Assembly: GCF_001592365.1 (NCBI RefSeq)
Contig: NZ_BCWU01000005.1
Span: forward strand, 186,001 to 250,000
Reading direction: 5' to 3'
From: Gordonia hydrophobica NBRC 16057
GTDB taxonomy: Bacteria > Actinomycetota > Actinomycetes > Mycobacteriales > Mycobacteriaceae
DNA: 64,000 nucleotides
Shown here piece by piece: positions 1-8,135 of this stretch. The stretch's first letter is position 1, and every line of letters begins with the position of its first letter. Both the position numbers and the translations under genes were made by a program. The notes beneath the pieces were generated by a model. The model was not told where the DNA came from, did not search any database, and saw nothing but the letters and a program-made list of their open reading frames with translations.

Positions 1-2
1 AC

Positions 3-119
3 GGCTACATGGAGGAGTTCGAGGTGGCTCGGCGGTGGCGTGATGCCCGAGTCCAGCGAATCTACGGTGGCACCAACGAGATCATGCGGGAGATCGTCGG
101 GCGGTCGCTCGGCCTCTGA
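3..119 (+). CDS. Acyl-CoA dehydrogenase, C-terminal end (partial)
   Basis: Only the last 38 codons are in the window; the gene begins upstream. The reading frame ends with YGGTNEIMREIVGRSL, the typical C-terminal signature of FAD-dependent acyl-CoA dehydrogenases (R-I-Y-G-G-T-N-E-I), in which the glycine-rich turn contacts FAD and the subunit interface. The family catalyses alpha,beta-dehydrogenation of acyl-CoA thioesters in beta-oxidation. An enoyl-CoA hydratase and an aldehyde dehydrogenase within 6 kb fit a fatty-acid or branched-chain catabolic neighbourhood. Chain-length preference cannot be judged from this fragment. Confidence 0.88.
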   Translation, partial: GYMEEFEVARRWRDARVQRIYGGTNEIMREIVGRSLGL

Positions 120-141
120 GATCGCTGGCGGGGAGAGAACA

Positions 142-177
142 GATCGCCCCGAATCACGACGGTGATTCGGGGCGATC
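142..177. terminator. Bidirectional terminator hairpin
   Basis: A perfect 16-bp stem (GATCGCCCCGAATCAC and its complement) with a 4-nt loop GACG lies between the convergent acyl-CoA dehydrogenase (+) and the MpaB-type gene (-). There is no clear U-tract, which is common for actinobacterial terminators. Confidence 0.8.
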
Positions 178-199
178 GGTCTACCTGGGAGCGATGACC

Positions 200-1513
200 T
201 CACACCTTCGCGACCACAGGCATGCCGCCCTTGTTCGCGGCCACGTCTGCGCTGATCTCGTCGTAGCTAGCGACCTCGTTGCGCTTGTCGCCGTTCGGCA
301 CCGCGATCGCACTGTTGAAGTTGTGGAGCAAGGTGAACGCTGCCTTCTCGTCGTCGTGGGGAAGAGCGCGCTGGACACGGTCGGCCACCCGGATCAGCGG
401 GCGGGCCGCGGGGAGGATGTGCCGCCACGCCGTCTTCTCAGCGCCCAGCGCGTCCATCACGTCGGCGGGCAGCCACTCGCGGAGCAGTCCGTAGGCGAGC
501 TTGAGTCGGCGTTCGTTCGTCATCACCTTCGCGATCGGGCCGGGGAGCACCTCCACGTCGCCCGGAGGGTTCTCGATGCTGAAACGGATGACCGACTCGA
601 CGACGTCGCGGCACAGATCGTCCGGCGGGAGCTCGAGCATGGTGTGCAGTTCGGTCTTTCGGCGGGCGTCGTCGTAGTCGGTGTGAAGGATGGCGGGCGC
701 GACTCCGATCACGTGGCCGACGTAGCGGGACAGCGCGAAGATGTCGTCGAGCTCACGGTCGGAGAAGCGGATGCCCGAGGCCTGCACGGCATCGGTGAAC
801 TTGACGCCGAACTGGCCCGCCTGCGTGACCATCGAGTCCATGTCGTTGATCGGGATGCCCCAGTCGGCCCAGTCCCACGCCTCCGAGTTGTTGAGGCTGT
901 GGCGGACCGCCGCGTGGATCATGCGCACCTTGGCGGTGAGTCGGAAGCCCTCCTCGAAACGGCCCATGCCGCCGGGCGTGTAGGCCGCGACCACGTAGCG
1001 GAAGCTCTCGATGAGCCGGGTCCCGACTTTGTCGGCCTTGCGTAGACGGCCGCTGAACAGCACCGGGCGGGTTGCGCTGTACATCGAGAATCCGCCGGCG
1101 ATGGTGGCCCACGCCAGAATCGGTTGAACGATCATGCCGGCTCGCCAGAAGGCGACGGCCCCGCGGTAGATCTGGTCGAAGTCGACCCAGTCGGGCACCG
1201 ACTCCATCTGCTCGAAGAGCGCGGCGACGGCAGGCGTCACGTCGTCGAGAGCATCGAGACCGTGTTCGACGGCGGTGTCGAAGGTCCGCCAGTTCATCGA
1301 GTTGCTCTTGTCCTTGAAATCCAGGAAAGCGCGGTAGGCGTAGTCGTCGGCGAGCAGCGCGTGGTCGGTGACCTGTTCGACCAACGGTCGACCGAACATG
1401 GCGATCGCCTTGTCGACGGTGTCTTTGTTGATTCGACCGAGATCGAGCCCCCGGGGCAGCCCCTCGGGGACGTCGAGGTCGCCTCGAAAGGTGAGTGGTT
1501 CGAGGGTGGTCAT
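200..1513 (-). CDS. MpaB-family (DUF2236) heme oxygenase-like protein
   Basis: The 437-residue protein resembles the oxygenase MpaB / DUF2236 family, which includes rubber oxygenase (latex-clearing protein) and fungal MpaB. Visible family-like features are the RAGMIVQPILAWATIAGGFSMYSA segment near residues 135-160, the MGRFEEGFRLTAKVRMIHAAVRH block (a conserved Arg and His-rich helix) and the WGIPINDMDSM segment. A start at 1513 is chosen because AGGAGG precedes the ATG; an upstream in-frame start exists but has no comparable ribosome site. Members bind b-type heme and oxidise hydrocarbons or isoprenoids; the substrate here is unknown. It diverges from the nitroreductase, and the shared 170-bp spacer carries operator-like repeats. 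Family assignment is from remembered motifs only. Confidence 0.72.
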   Translation of the reverse strand: MTTLEPLTFRGDLDVPEGLPRGLDLGRINKDTVDKAIAMFGRPLVEQVTDHALLADDYAYRAFLDFKDKSNSMNWRTFDTAVEHGLDALDDVTPAVAALFEQMESVPDWVDFDQIYRGAVAFWRAGMIVQPILAWATIAGGFSMYSATRPVLFSGRLRKADKVGTRLIESFRYVVAAYTPGGMGRFEEGFRLTAKVRMIHAAVRHSLNNSEAWDWADWGIPINDMDSMVTQAGQFGVKFTDAVQASGIRFSDRELDDIFALSRYVGHVIGVAPAILHTDYDDARRKTELHTMLELPPDDLCRDVVESVIRFSIENPPGDVEVLPGPIAKVMTNERRLKLAYGLLREWLPADVMDALGAEKTAWRHILPAARPLIRVADRVQRALPHDDEKAAFTLLHNFNSAIAVPNGDKRNEVASYDEISADVAANKGGMPVVAKV

Positions 1514-1601
1514 GATGTTCCTCCTGTGCCTGTCGGTATCGATTGGCCGCCTGTGGCGTATCGATTCGCCTGCGCTGGTGTGACCGGCGCTACATCTCAG
1601 G

Positions 1602-1641
1602 GTAGACGTCACTGAACACTCTGTCTACACTCACTGTCTAG
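1602..1641. promoter_or_regulatory. Operator-like repeats in the divergent promoter region
   Basis: An inverted repeat GTAGAC-N15-GTCTAC (1602-1607 and 1623-1628) is overlaid by a direct repeat of TGTCTA at 1622 and 1635 (13-bp period). The inner part, TGAACACTCTGT, matches 11 of 12 bases of TGAACACTATGT in the operator in front of the aldehyde dehydrogenase at 5646-5657. This suggests, but does not prove, that the same TetR-type regulator controls the MpaB-like and nitroreductase genes. Confidence 0.45.
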
Positions 1642-1686
1642 CCGCATGTACAGGGCGGTGTTGTGAACGATTCCCGAGGAGATGCG

Positions 1687-2376
1687 ATGACCTTCGATCC
1701 AGATGACGTTGCGACGGCGACGCTCGAGCGGCTGCTGTCCGATCGGTGGAGCTGCCGATCATTCCGTTCGGACGAGGTTCCGCGCGCCGAGATCGACCGC
1801 GTCCTCGACGTCGCGCGCCGATCACCGTCGTGGTGCAACACCCAGCCCTGGCATCTGCACATCACCTCGGCGCAGCGGACGGCTGACCTGAAAGAGGCCT
1901 TGGCAGCAGCGATCGCCGACGGTCCCGATCAGCGGCCGGACCTGCCCTTTCCCGAGTCGTACGACGGCGTCTATCGCGATCGCCGACGAGAGAGCGGACG
2001 CCAACTGTACGAGAGTCTCGGGATCGCGATGGGCGATCGTGCGGCGTCGATGCGGCAGACGCTGCGCAACTTCGACTTCTTCGGTGCTCCGCATGTCGCG
2101 ATCCTGACGACGGATCGGTCGCTGGGGACCTACGGCGCCGTGGACTGCGGGCTGTTCATCAACAACTTCCTGCTCGCCGCGCACAGCCGGGGGATCGCCA
2201 GCATCCCACAGGCCGCACTCGCGACGCAGGCGCCGATTCTCCGCGACTTCCTCGACCTGCCGGACGATCGGATCGTCGTCGTCGGAATCTCGTTCGGGTA
2301 CGCCGACCTCGATCATGCGGTCAACGCCTACCGCACCGACCGCCAGTCGACCGCCGACGTCGCGACCTTCGTGTGA
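1687..2376 (+). CDS. Nitroreductase family protein
   Basis: The 229-residue protein is an FMN-dependent nitroreductase-fold oxidoreductase. Motifs seen are the N-terminal RWSCRSFRSDEV (the R-S-x-R-x-F phosphate/FMN-binding start of the family), the RRSPSWCNTQPWH segment (the family SP..N.QPW motif), and the C-terminal DDRIVVVGISFGYAD, the usual cofactor-binding end with IGY replaced by SFGYAD. These enzymes use NAD(P)H to reduce nitro groups, quinones or enones. The start at 1687 has GAGGAG seven bases upstream; an alternative in-frame start at 1663 lacks one. The alpha/beta hydrolase follows after 10 bp, so the two are probably co-transcribed. The substrate is not predictable. Confidence 0.86.
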   Translation: MTFDPDDVATATLERLLSDRWSCRSFRSDEVPRAEIDRVLDVARRSPSWCNTQPWHLHITSAQRTADLKEALAAAIADGPDQRPDLPFPESYDGVYRDRRRESGRQLYESLGIAMGDRAASMRQTLRNFDFFGAPHVAILTTDRSLGTYGAVDCGLFINNFLLAAHSRGIASIPQAALATQAPILRDFLDLPDDRIVVVGISFGYADLDHAVNAYRTDRQSTADVATFV

Positions 2377-2386
2377 GGTGGGAAGA

Positions 2387-3208
2387 ATGACTCAACGACT
2401 GATCACCACCGCCTCGGGCGTCTCGATCAACGTCCGTGACCTCGGCGACGGACCCGCCGTGCTCTTCATTCACGGCTGGAGCCTGTCCGGCGAGGTGTGG
2501 GACCGCCAACTGCGCGTCGTCGCCGAAGCGGGCTACCGCACCATCGCGATGGACCAGCGCGGCCACGGGGGCTCGGACGCGCCGCTGACCGGGTACGACA
2601 TCGAGGATCTGACCGCCGACGCCATCGGTGTGCTGGATTCGCTGGGGATCTCCTGCGCCGTCGTCGTCGGGTGGTCGCTCGGCGGAATGGTGGCGCTGCG
2701 GGCGGCGTGCGATCACCCGGACCGAATCACCTCCACGGTGCTCGTCGCCTCCAACGGTGTGGCGGCGTCGCGGACCGATGCGTTCCCCTTCGGTGTTCCC
2801 GCCGACGGGCCGCTCGGTGCGATTCTTGCGGCCGAACATCACGACCGGATCCAGTTGCGACGGAAGGCGGTCGGGGATCCGTTCAAGCAGGCGCCGACAC
2901 CCGCCGTCCTGGATTGGCTGCACCGGATCTCGCTTCAGACGCCGAGCTGGGCTGGGATGGCGGCGATGCGGACACTGCTGTGCACCGACCAGACGGCGAT
3001 TCTCGACCGGCTTTCCGGACCGGTGACGGCGCTGGTGGGCGCCGCCGATCCGGCGCTGTCGATTCGCGGTGCACGATGGCTCGCGGATCGGGTCGACGGT
3101 CGCCTCGTCGAGTTCGACTGCGGGCACTACCCCATGCTGGAGTGTGCCGATGAGTTCGACGCCGCGCTCCTGTCCGCGATCGGCGCCAGACGGCATGTCC
3201 GTACATAG
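2387..3208 (+). CDS. Alpha/beta hydrolase
   Basis: The 273-residue alpha/beta-hydrolase-fold enzyme resembles haloperoxidase/BPHL-type hydrolases. The oxyanion strand motif HGWSLSG is near residue 27, the nucleophile elbow GWSLGG has Ser97, and a catalytic His lies in FDCGHYPMLE near the C-terminus. An acid residue in GAADPALS is a plausible third triad member. No signal peptide, so cytoplasmic. It starts 10 bp after the nitroreductase with a GGTGGGAAG ribosome site. An ester or a C-C bond ring-cleavage product is possible, but the sequence does not decide. Confidence 0.86.
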   Translation: MTQRLITTASGVSINVRDLGDGPAVLFIHGWSLSGEVWDRQLRVVAEAGYRTIAMDQRGHGGSDAPLTGYDIEDLTADAIGVLDSLGISCAVVVGWSLGGMVALRAACDHPDRITSTVLVASNGVAASRTDAFPFGVPADGPLGAILAAEHHDRIQLRRKAVGDPFKQAPTPAVLDWLHRISLQTPSWAGMAAMRTLLCTDQTAILDRLSGPVTALVGAADPALSIRGARWLADRVDGRLVEFDCGHYPMLECADEFDAALLSAIGARRHVRT

Positions 3209-3216
3209 TGTAAAAT
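3201..3216 (+). promoter_or_regulatory. Leaderless promoter and half-operator of the tandem TetR gene
   Basis: TAAAAT at 3211-3216 lies seven bases before the ATG at 3224, the spacing of a leaderless -10 box. It overlaps GTACATAGTGT (3201-3211), the exact reverse complement of ACACTATGTAC at 5648-5658 in the aldehyde dehydrogenase operator. This is consistent with autoregulation by the TetR protein. Confidence 0.6.
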
Positions 3217-3223
3217 CGGACTG

Positions 3224-4543
3224 ATGAGCCAGGGTTCCTTTACGCGGCATCGTCCGCGGGCGTTCGACGGGACGTCCGGGGCGGAGCAGTCGGTGTTCGA
3301 CGCCACCGAACGGCTTCTCGAAGAGATCCCTCTGCAGGATCTCACTGTTGCGCAGATCCTGCCGGTCGCCGGTGTCTCCCGAGCCAACTTCTACCACTAC
3401 TTCGCCAGTAAGCACGACGTGCTGGTAGCGCTGGTGGCTCGGATGTTCGAGGACTCCTATGGCGCGAATGCGCCGTGGTCGAGCACGCCCGGTCGGGATC
3501 GAGCGCGGCAGATGGGATCGTCCCTCGCGAGCACCCTCGAGATGTGGTCGCAGCACGGCGCGGTGATCGGGGCCGTCATCGAGCACATGCACAGCCAGCC
3601 CGCGGTGGGGGCGGCGTGGCAGCGCATGTTCACGCGATTCGTCGACACGATCACCGAGCAGGTGCGGTACGAGCGCGAATCCGGGCAAGCCCCCGACGGG
3701 GCGCCGGCTGATATGGTCGCCGCCCTGCTCGTCGGGGCGGTGGAACGCGCCTTCTATGTCAGTACGCGGCACCTGGATCCGCGACTGCCCGCGGTCGACG
3801 ACATCGCCGATTCGCTGCGAGCGCTCAATGAGGCGGCGATGTATGGCGGACGGATCGCGGAGTACCGGGCCGATGCGAACCCGGATGCGGAGCCTGTTCC
3901 CGTCCGCCCCTCGTCGTTGACTGCGCCGGACACCGACGGACTCGACTCGGAGACGCCGACCGCGATCCTCAACGCGATGCGAGAGTTGCTCGTGGACCAG
4001 AGCCTGGCGAAGTTGAGCGTTGCCGCCGTGCTCAAGGCCGCAGGCACCTCGCGCGCGTCGTTCTATTTCTACTTCCGGAGCAAAGAGGACGCGTTCGTGG
4101 TGCTGTTCCGGCAGGCGGCCGCGGGAATCGTCGCCGGCCTGCAGGGGCTCGTGGATGTCGATCGATCCGATCCCGTGGCGCTGGTGGAGCAGGTGGGGCA
4201 GTGGCTCGATCTGGACGGATTCACCGGGCCGGTGATTCGGAACGCGGTGCATGCGTGGCCCCGACTGCCGGAGCTGCGGATCGAGTACCTCGCGGCGATG
4301 GACGCGATGGAGTCGACCCTGGAAGCGATCATCGAGACGGATCGTGCACGGGGCCTGGCGCCCGACGGACCGCCGGCACCGCAATATGCGGCGACGCTGC
4401 TGTGGGCCATCGAGCGAACCGTCGCGGGATCACTGGCCGGCGAGGACCACCTCGGAGATCTGAGCGAGGTCACGTCGCTGGTGGGTGCAGTGCTCTACGG
4501 TGCGATCTACGGCAGACGGGATGGCCCGCCGCAGGGTGAATAG
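3224..4543 (+). CDS. Transcriptional regulator with two TetR modules
   Basis: The 439-residue protein contains two complete TetR-type units in one chain. The first helix-turn-helix spans about residues 25-72 (LTVAQILPVAGVSRANFYHYF, then SKHDVL). The second spans about 245-292 (LSVAAVLKAAGTSRASFYFYF, then SKEDAF). Each is followed by its own helical ligand-binding domain. Ordinary TetR proteins are about 200 residues and dimerise, so a fused pair may act as a pseudo-dimer or read two half-sites with different spacing. Tandem TetRs are known in mycobacteria (for example Mce3R). The gene sits between the hydrolase and the convergent enoyl-CoA hydratase and has its own leaderless promoter. It is the obvious candidate to bind the operators at 5475 and 5634. 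Confidence 0.9.
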   Translation: MSQGSFTRHRPRAFDGTSGAEQSVFDATERLLEEIPLQDLTVAQILPVAGVSRANFYHYFASKHDVLVALVARMFEDSYGANAPWSSTPGRDRARQMGSSLASTLEMWSQHGAVIGAVIEHMHSQPAVGAAWQRMFTRFVDTITEQVRYERESGQAPDGAPADMVAALLVGAVERAFYVSTRHLDPRLPAVDDIADSLRALNEAAMYGGRIAEYRADANPDAEPVPVRPSSLTAPDTDGLDSETPTAILNAMRELLVDQSLAKLSVAAVLKAAGTSRASFYFYFRSKEDAFVVLFRQAAAGIVAGLQGLVDVDRSDPVALVEQVGQWLDLDGFTGPVIRNAVHAWPRLPELRIEYLAAMDAMESTLEAIIETDRARGLAPDGPPAPQYAATLLWAIERTVAGSLAGEDHLGDLSEVTSLVGAVLYGAIYGRRDGPPQGE

Positions 4544-4625
4544 GGGCGCAGTCGATTCGCTCGTCCGCGTCCAGGTCGGCGGTCGCCGGAGCAGACCGTC
4601 GACCGCGACCGGTAACGCGAAACTG

Positions 4626-5459
4626 TCAGTGCCCGAGGAACTTCGGCGGTCGACGTTGGGCGAATGCGGTGATGCCTTCGCGGAAGTCGGCGGCGTCGAC
4701 GAGCCGAGTCTGACTGTGGACCTCGGTCTCGAGTGCCGCGTCCAGCCGGTCGAGAAGTGCGGCGTTCAGGCTGTGCTTGATGGCGGCGAACGCCTTGGTC
4801 GGACCGGACGCGAGTTCGTCGGCCAAGGCCGTCGTTCGAGTGGACAGCGCGTGGTCGTCCACCACCTCGTCCACCATGCCCCAGTCCAGGGCTGTCGGCG
4901 CGTCGACCCGGGTGCCGAGCATCGCCATGCGGGTGGCCCGCCCGATTCCGATCCGTGCGCCGAGCAGCAGTGACGCCCCCGCGTCGAGGGTGAGCCCGAC
5001 CTTGGCGAACCCGAGTGAGAACCAGGCGGACTCCGCTGCCACGACGTGATCGCACGCCATCGCCAAGGCGCAACCGAGTCCCACCGTCGATCCGTTCACC
5101 GCGGCGACGGCCGGCTTGGGCATGGTGCGCAGAGTGCGGATGATCGGGTTGTAGTACATCCGCAATTCTTCTTCGGTCCGCGGAGCGAGTCTCGTCTCGG
5201 GCGTCACGTCGCCCAGCGCGATGTCGGCGCCTGCGGAGAACGCCGATCCGGCACCGGTCAGGACCACGCATCGCACCGTGTCGTCGCGTGCCGCCTCGTC
5301 GACGGCGCGGCGCAGAGCTCGCTGCAGTCGTGGATCGAACGTGTTGAGCGCCGCTGGTCGATTCATTGTCAACCAGCGGGTGGCATCCGTCTGCGCAATC
5401 GTCAGGACGTCGGACTGTGTGCGCGGCGCGTCGGCTGCGGGGGTTGCTTGGGGCGGCAT
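4626..5459 (-). CDS. Enoyl-CoA hydratase/isomerase family protein
   Basis: The 277-residue crotonase-fold protein has the oxyanion-hole segment GAGSAFSAGADI near residues 70-81 and the second loop AAVNGSTVGLGCALAMACD around 115-133. The first catalytic Glu of classical hydratases is not obvious: the second loop reads NGSTVGLG rather than NGxAxGGG, so isomerase, hydrolase or another crotonase activity is possible. The start at 5459 follows the first Met after the operator region; longer in-frame starts would read through the operator. It is transcribed divergently from the aldehyde dehydrogenase. Confidence 0.84.
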   Translation of the reverse strand: MPPQATPAADAPRTQSDVLTIAQTDATRWLTMNRPAALNTFDPRLQRALRRAVDEAARDDTVRCVVLTGAGSAFSAGADIALGDVTPETRLAPRTEEELRMYYNPIIRTLRTMPKPAVAAVNGSTVGLGCALAMACDHVVAAESAWFSLGFAKVGLTLDAGASLLLGARIGIGRATRMAMLGTRVDAPTALDWGMVDEVVDDHALSTRTTALADELASGPTKAFAAIKHSLNAALLDRLDAALETEVHSQTRLVDAADFREGITAFAQRRPPKFLGH

Positions 5460-5474
5460 GATCAGAGACAACCA

Positions 5475-5498
5475 GACATTACGTCTGAACGCAATGTC
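5475..5498. promoter_or_regulatory. TetR-type operator, copy 1 (enoyl-CoA hydratase side)
   Basis: This 24-bp near-palindrome begins GACATTACGT and ends ACGCAATGTC. Its reverse complement differs from it only at one outer pair and in the central four bases. It lies 16 bp upstream of the enoyl-CoA hydratase start. It matches 20 of 24 positions with copy 2 at 5634-5657, which is strong evidence for a shared operator. Confidence 0.75.
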
Positions 5499-5547
5499 CC
5501 GCCTCATTTTCGGGCTGCTGACAAAAAACGCTTGACGTATCATGTAA

Positions 5548-5564
5548 ACCTACTTACTGTAGGT
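5548..5564. promoter_or_regulatory. Short inverted repeat in the divergent promoter region
   Basis: ACCTAC-TTACT-GTAGGT is a perfect 6-bp-arm inverted repeat. It overlaps a possible TACTGT -10 element whose -35 could be TTGACG at 5532. It may be a second regulator's site; no function is assigned. Confidence 0.35.
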
Positions 5565-5633
5565 ACCAATCGTGCCGCAGGTCACAGGGGAGACGTTCAT
5601 ACTAGGGCCCTTAGGCCACCGAGGCGAGTGATT

Positions 5634-5657
5634 GACATCACGTCTGAACACTATGTA
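5634..5657. promoter_or_regulatory. TetR-type operator, copy 2 (aldehyde dehydrogenase side)
   Basis: This second copy of the 24-bp operator shares 20 of 24 bases with copy 1, including the core ACGTCTGAAC. It begins inside a consensus TTGACA (5632-5637), and an 18-bp spacer leads to TACGCT at 5656-5661. A protein bound here would cover the core promoter, as expected for a repressor. Confidence 0.72.
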
Positions 5658-5751
5658 CGCTCATCGTGTTCAAGCTGTGTTCTTCGGCGGGCGCGACGCC
5701 CGACGGATATCGCGGGACGTGCCGATTCTTGCCAGAGTTCAGGAGTTTTCG

Positions 5752-7140
5752 ATGAGTGTTACCGAGATCGCGACGACGATCGGATCGTCAGCGGGCGAAG
5801 AAGTCGACATCGCTCGGCGCGCATTCCGCGACGGCAGGACGCGCTCACTCGCGTGGCGGACCCGTCAACTGCGGGGGCTCCTCCGATTCATCGACGAGTG
5901 CGAGCCGGAGATCGTCGCCGCCATCGAAGCAGATCTCGGTCGCAGCGCCATGGCGTCGTTCATGGCGGACATCGGTCCCGTGCGCCACGAGATCCGGCAC
6001 ACCCTGAGCCGGCTGAGCGGCTGGATGAAGCCCACGTCAGTGCCGATCGGTGCGGCCACCGCGCCGGGCAAGGCGTTCACGATTCCCGAGCCCAAGGGGG
6101 TCGTCCTGATCCTCGGCACCTGGAACTTCCCGTTGCTTCTCACCATCCAGCCGCTGGTCAGCGCGCTCGCCGCGGGGAACACCGCCGTGATCAAGCCATC
6201 GGACATGGCGAGTGCCACCGGCCGCGTCATCGCCGACCGACTGCCGCAGTACGTCGACAGCTTGGCCGTGCGCGTGGTGCTCGGCGACGGCTCGGTGAAC
6301 CGCGAACTGTTGAAGCACCCGTTCGATCACACCTTCTTCACCGGCTCCACCGCGGTGGGCAAGAAGGTGATGGAGGCGAGCGCCGCCCATCTGACGCCGG
6401 TGACCCTCGAACTCGGCGGCAAGAGCCCGGTGGTCGTCGCCGCCGATGCCGACATCGACGTGGCGGCTCGTCGTATCGCCTGGGCCAAGTCGATCAACGC
6501 CGGGCAGACGTGCATCGCACCCGACTACGTGATCGTCGAGGAATCGGTCCGGCCACGCCTCGTCGCGCGACTGCTTGAAGAACTGCCCGCGCAGGCTGCG
6601 AACGACACCACCCACATCGTCAATCGGCATCATCTCGACCGGCTCAGCGGACTGTTGACGACCAGCGGTGGGGAGGTCTTCGGCGGCGAGGTGAACGTCG
6701 ACACGCTGGGCATGACGCCGGCGCTGGTGACCGACCCCGACCTCGACTCCGAATTGATGCGCGACGAGATCTTCGGTCCCATCCTGCCGGTGGTGAGCGT
6801 CCCCTCGGTCTACTCCGCGATCGAGTTCATCAACGATCGTCCCAAACCCCTTGCGCTGTACCTGTTCACCGAGTCCTCCGAGACCGCCGACGACGTCATC
6901 GGTCTCACGTCGTCGGGGGCGGTCGGCGTCAATCATCTGCTGTATCAACTGCTGGTCCCCGAGCTGCCTTTCGGCGGCGTCGGCGACTCGGGACTGGGTC
7001 GCTACCACGGCAAGCACGGGTTCGACACGTTCAGTCACCACAAGGCGGTGCTGCGCAAACCGACACGTCCCGACCTGGCCGTCACCTATCCGCCGTATGG
7101 ATCGGTGATGCGCCGGATCCTCCGCACTGCGATGGGCTGA
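5752..7140 (+). CDS. Aldehyde dehydrogenase (class 3-like)
   Basis: The 462-residue NAD(P)-dependent aldehyde dehydrogenase has VLILGTWNFPLLLTIQPL (Rossmann entry, with the catalytic-site Asn), FFTGSTAVGKKV (nucleotide binding), LELGGKSPVVV (general-base Glu) and INAGQTCIAPDYV with nucleophile Cys254. The length and the PFGGVGDSGLGRYHGKHGFDTFSH end fit the class-3 / fatty aldehyde branch, which lacks the longer N-terminus of class 1/2 enzymes. The start at 5752 is chosen for AGGAG at 5741; longer in-frame starts read through the operator at 5634. It probably oxidises an aldehyde produced by neighbouring enzymes to a carboxylic acid and appears co-regulated with the enoyl-CoA hydratase. Confidence 0.92.
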   Translation: MSVTEIATTIGSSAGEEVDIARRAFRDGRTRSLAWRTRQLRGLLRFIDECEPEIVAAIEADLGRSAMASFMADIGPVRHEIRHTLSRLSGWMKPTSVPIGAATAPGKAFTIPEPKGVVLILGTWNFPLLLTIQPLVSALAAGNTAVIKPSDMASATGRVIADRLPQYVDSLAVRVVLGDGSVNRELLKHPFDHTFFTGSTAVGKKVMEASAAHLTPVTLELGGKSPVVVAADADIDVAARRIAWAKSINAGQTCIAPDYVIVEESVRPRLVARLLEELPAQAANDTTHIVNRHHLDRLSGLLTTSGGEVFGGEVNVDTLGMTPALVTDPDLDSELMRDEIFGPILPVVSVPSVYSAIEFINDRPKPLALYLFTESSETADDVIGLTSSGAVGVNHLLYQLLVPELPFGGVGDSGLGRYHGKHGFDTFSHHKAVLRKPTRPDLAVTYPPYGSVMRRILRTAMG

Positions 7141-7252
7141 CGCCGCCGCAGTGAATTGACCGCAAGCTCAGCGCACTCCGGACACGATGTCGCCGTGCGC
7201 TCAGCCCCGTATTCCCAACCGCAAGGTTCGCCAGCCACTAGGAGAGGTGACG

Positions 7253-8131
7253 ATGAGCGCAACGACGCTCGAGCCTGATGATCTGCGAATATCGCAGAAC
7301 AGAATCCAGATTCTGTTCAACGGAATCCGCAGATTCCTGACCGGACTGCGTGACCGTGTCATGTCGAGTCTCGACACGATCGGTCGATCCGCCTCGCTGG
7401 CTGGTGAGATGGTCCGTTTCACGATCACGGACACGGTGTCGTTGCGACTTGCGGGCAGTGAGGTGATCGACCAGATCTGGAAGCTGTTCAAGGTCACTGC
7501 GCTGCCTGCGTTGCTGATGGCGGTGCCGATCGGCGCCGAGGTGTCGGTGCAGGTCGGTGGTGTCATGGACCAGGTCGGAGCCAACTCGTTGGCCGGCGCC
7601 GCCAGCGGTCTGGGCGTGGTGAACCAGGGTGCGCCGATGGCCGCCGGGCTGTTGTTGAGCGGCGCCGCGGCGTCGGCGATCGCCTCGGACCTGGGCTCGC
7701 GATCGATTCGCGAAGAGATCGACGCTATGCGCGTGATGGGCGTCAACCCGATTCAACGCTTGATCGTTCCCCGCTTCCTGGCGATGCTGGCGATCGCGCC
7801 CGCCCTGTGCGTGATGATCATCGCCTCCGGTGTCGGCGCGGGTCTGGCCATCTCGGCCAACATCAACGATGTGGTCCCCGCCAGTTTCTGGCAGTCGTTC
7901 GGCGCGTTCGCCACCCCCGTCGACCTCGCGTTCTCGGTGTTCAAAGCGGTGCTGTTCGCGTTCATCGTCGTGGTGATCGCCAGCCTGCGCGGACTCGAGG
8001 CCAAAGGCGGACCGAAGGGCGTGGCGAACGCCGTGAATGCGTCCGTGGTCCTGAGCGTCTTCTGCATCTTCATGACGAACCTCGCGGTGAGCCAGGTGCA
8101 GACGATGTTCTTCCCGGCGAGATTGGCGTGA
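7253..8131 (+). CDS. yrbEA: YrbE-type Mce permease subunit A
   Basis: The 292-residue integral membrane protein of the MlaE/YrbE family is the first of two permease subunits of an Mce lipid importer. The family signature is seen in GAPMAAGLLLSGAAASAIASDLGSRSIREEIDAMRVMGVNPIQ (E-E-I-D-A-M core), flanked by about five hydrophobic segments. The start at 7253 has GGAGAGGTG upstream; an in-frame ATG at 7187 has none. It opens the mce operon, and the next gene starts 5 bp after the stop. The permease pair is expected to sit in the inner membrane between the MceG ATPase and the Mce protein tunnel. Confidence 0.95.
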   Translation: MSATTLEPDDLRISQNRIQILFNGIRRFLTGLRDRVMSSLDTIGRSASLAGEMVRFTITDTVSLRLAGSEVIDQIWKLFKVTALPALLMAVPIGAEVSVQVGGVMDQVGANSLAGAASGLGVVNQGAPMAAGLLLSGAAASAIASDLGSRSIREEIDAMRVMGVNPIQRLIVPRFLAMLAIAPALCVMIIASGVGAGLAISANINDVVPASFWQSFGAFATPVDLAFSVFKAVLFAFIVVVIASLRGLEAKGGPKGVANAVNASVVLSVFCIFMTNLAVSQVQTMFFPARLA

Positions 8132-8135
8132 GGGC

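Noticed and set aside
2321..4384. A 687-codon minus-strand frame opposite the hydrolase and TetR genes
   Set aside because: Arg/His-rich shadow translation without domains; the opposite strand encodes clear families.
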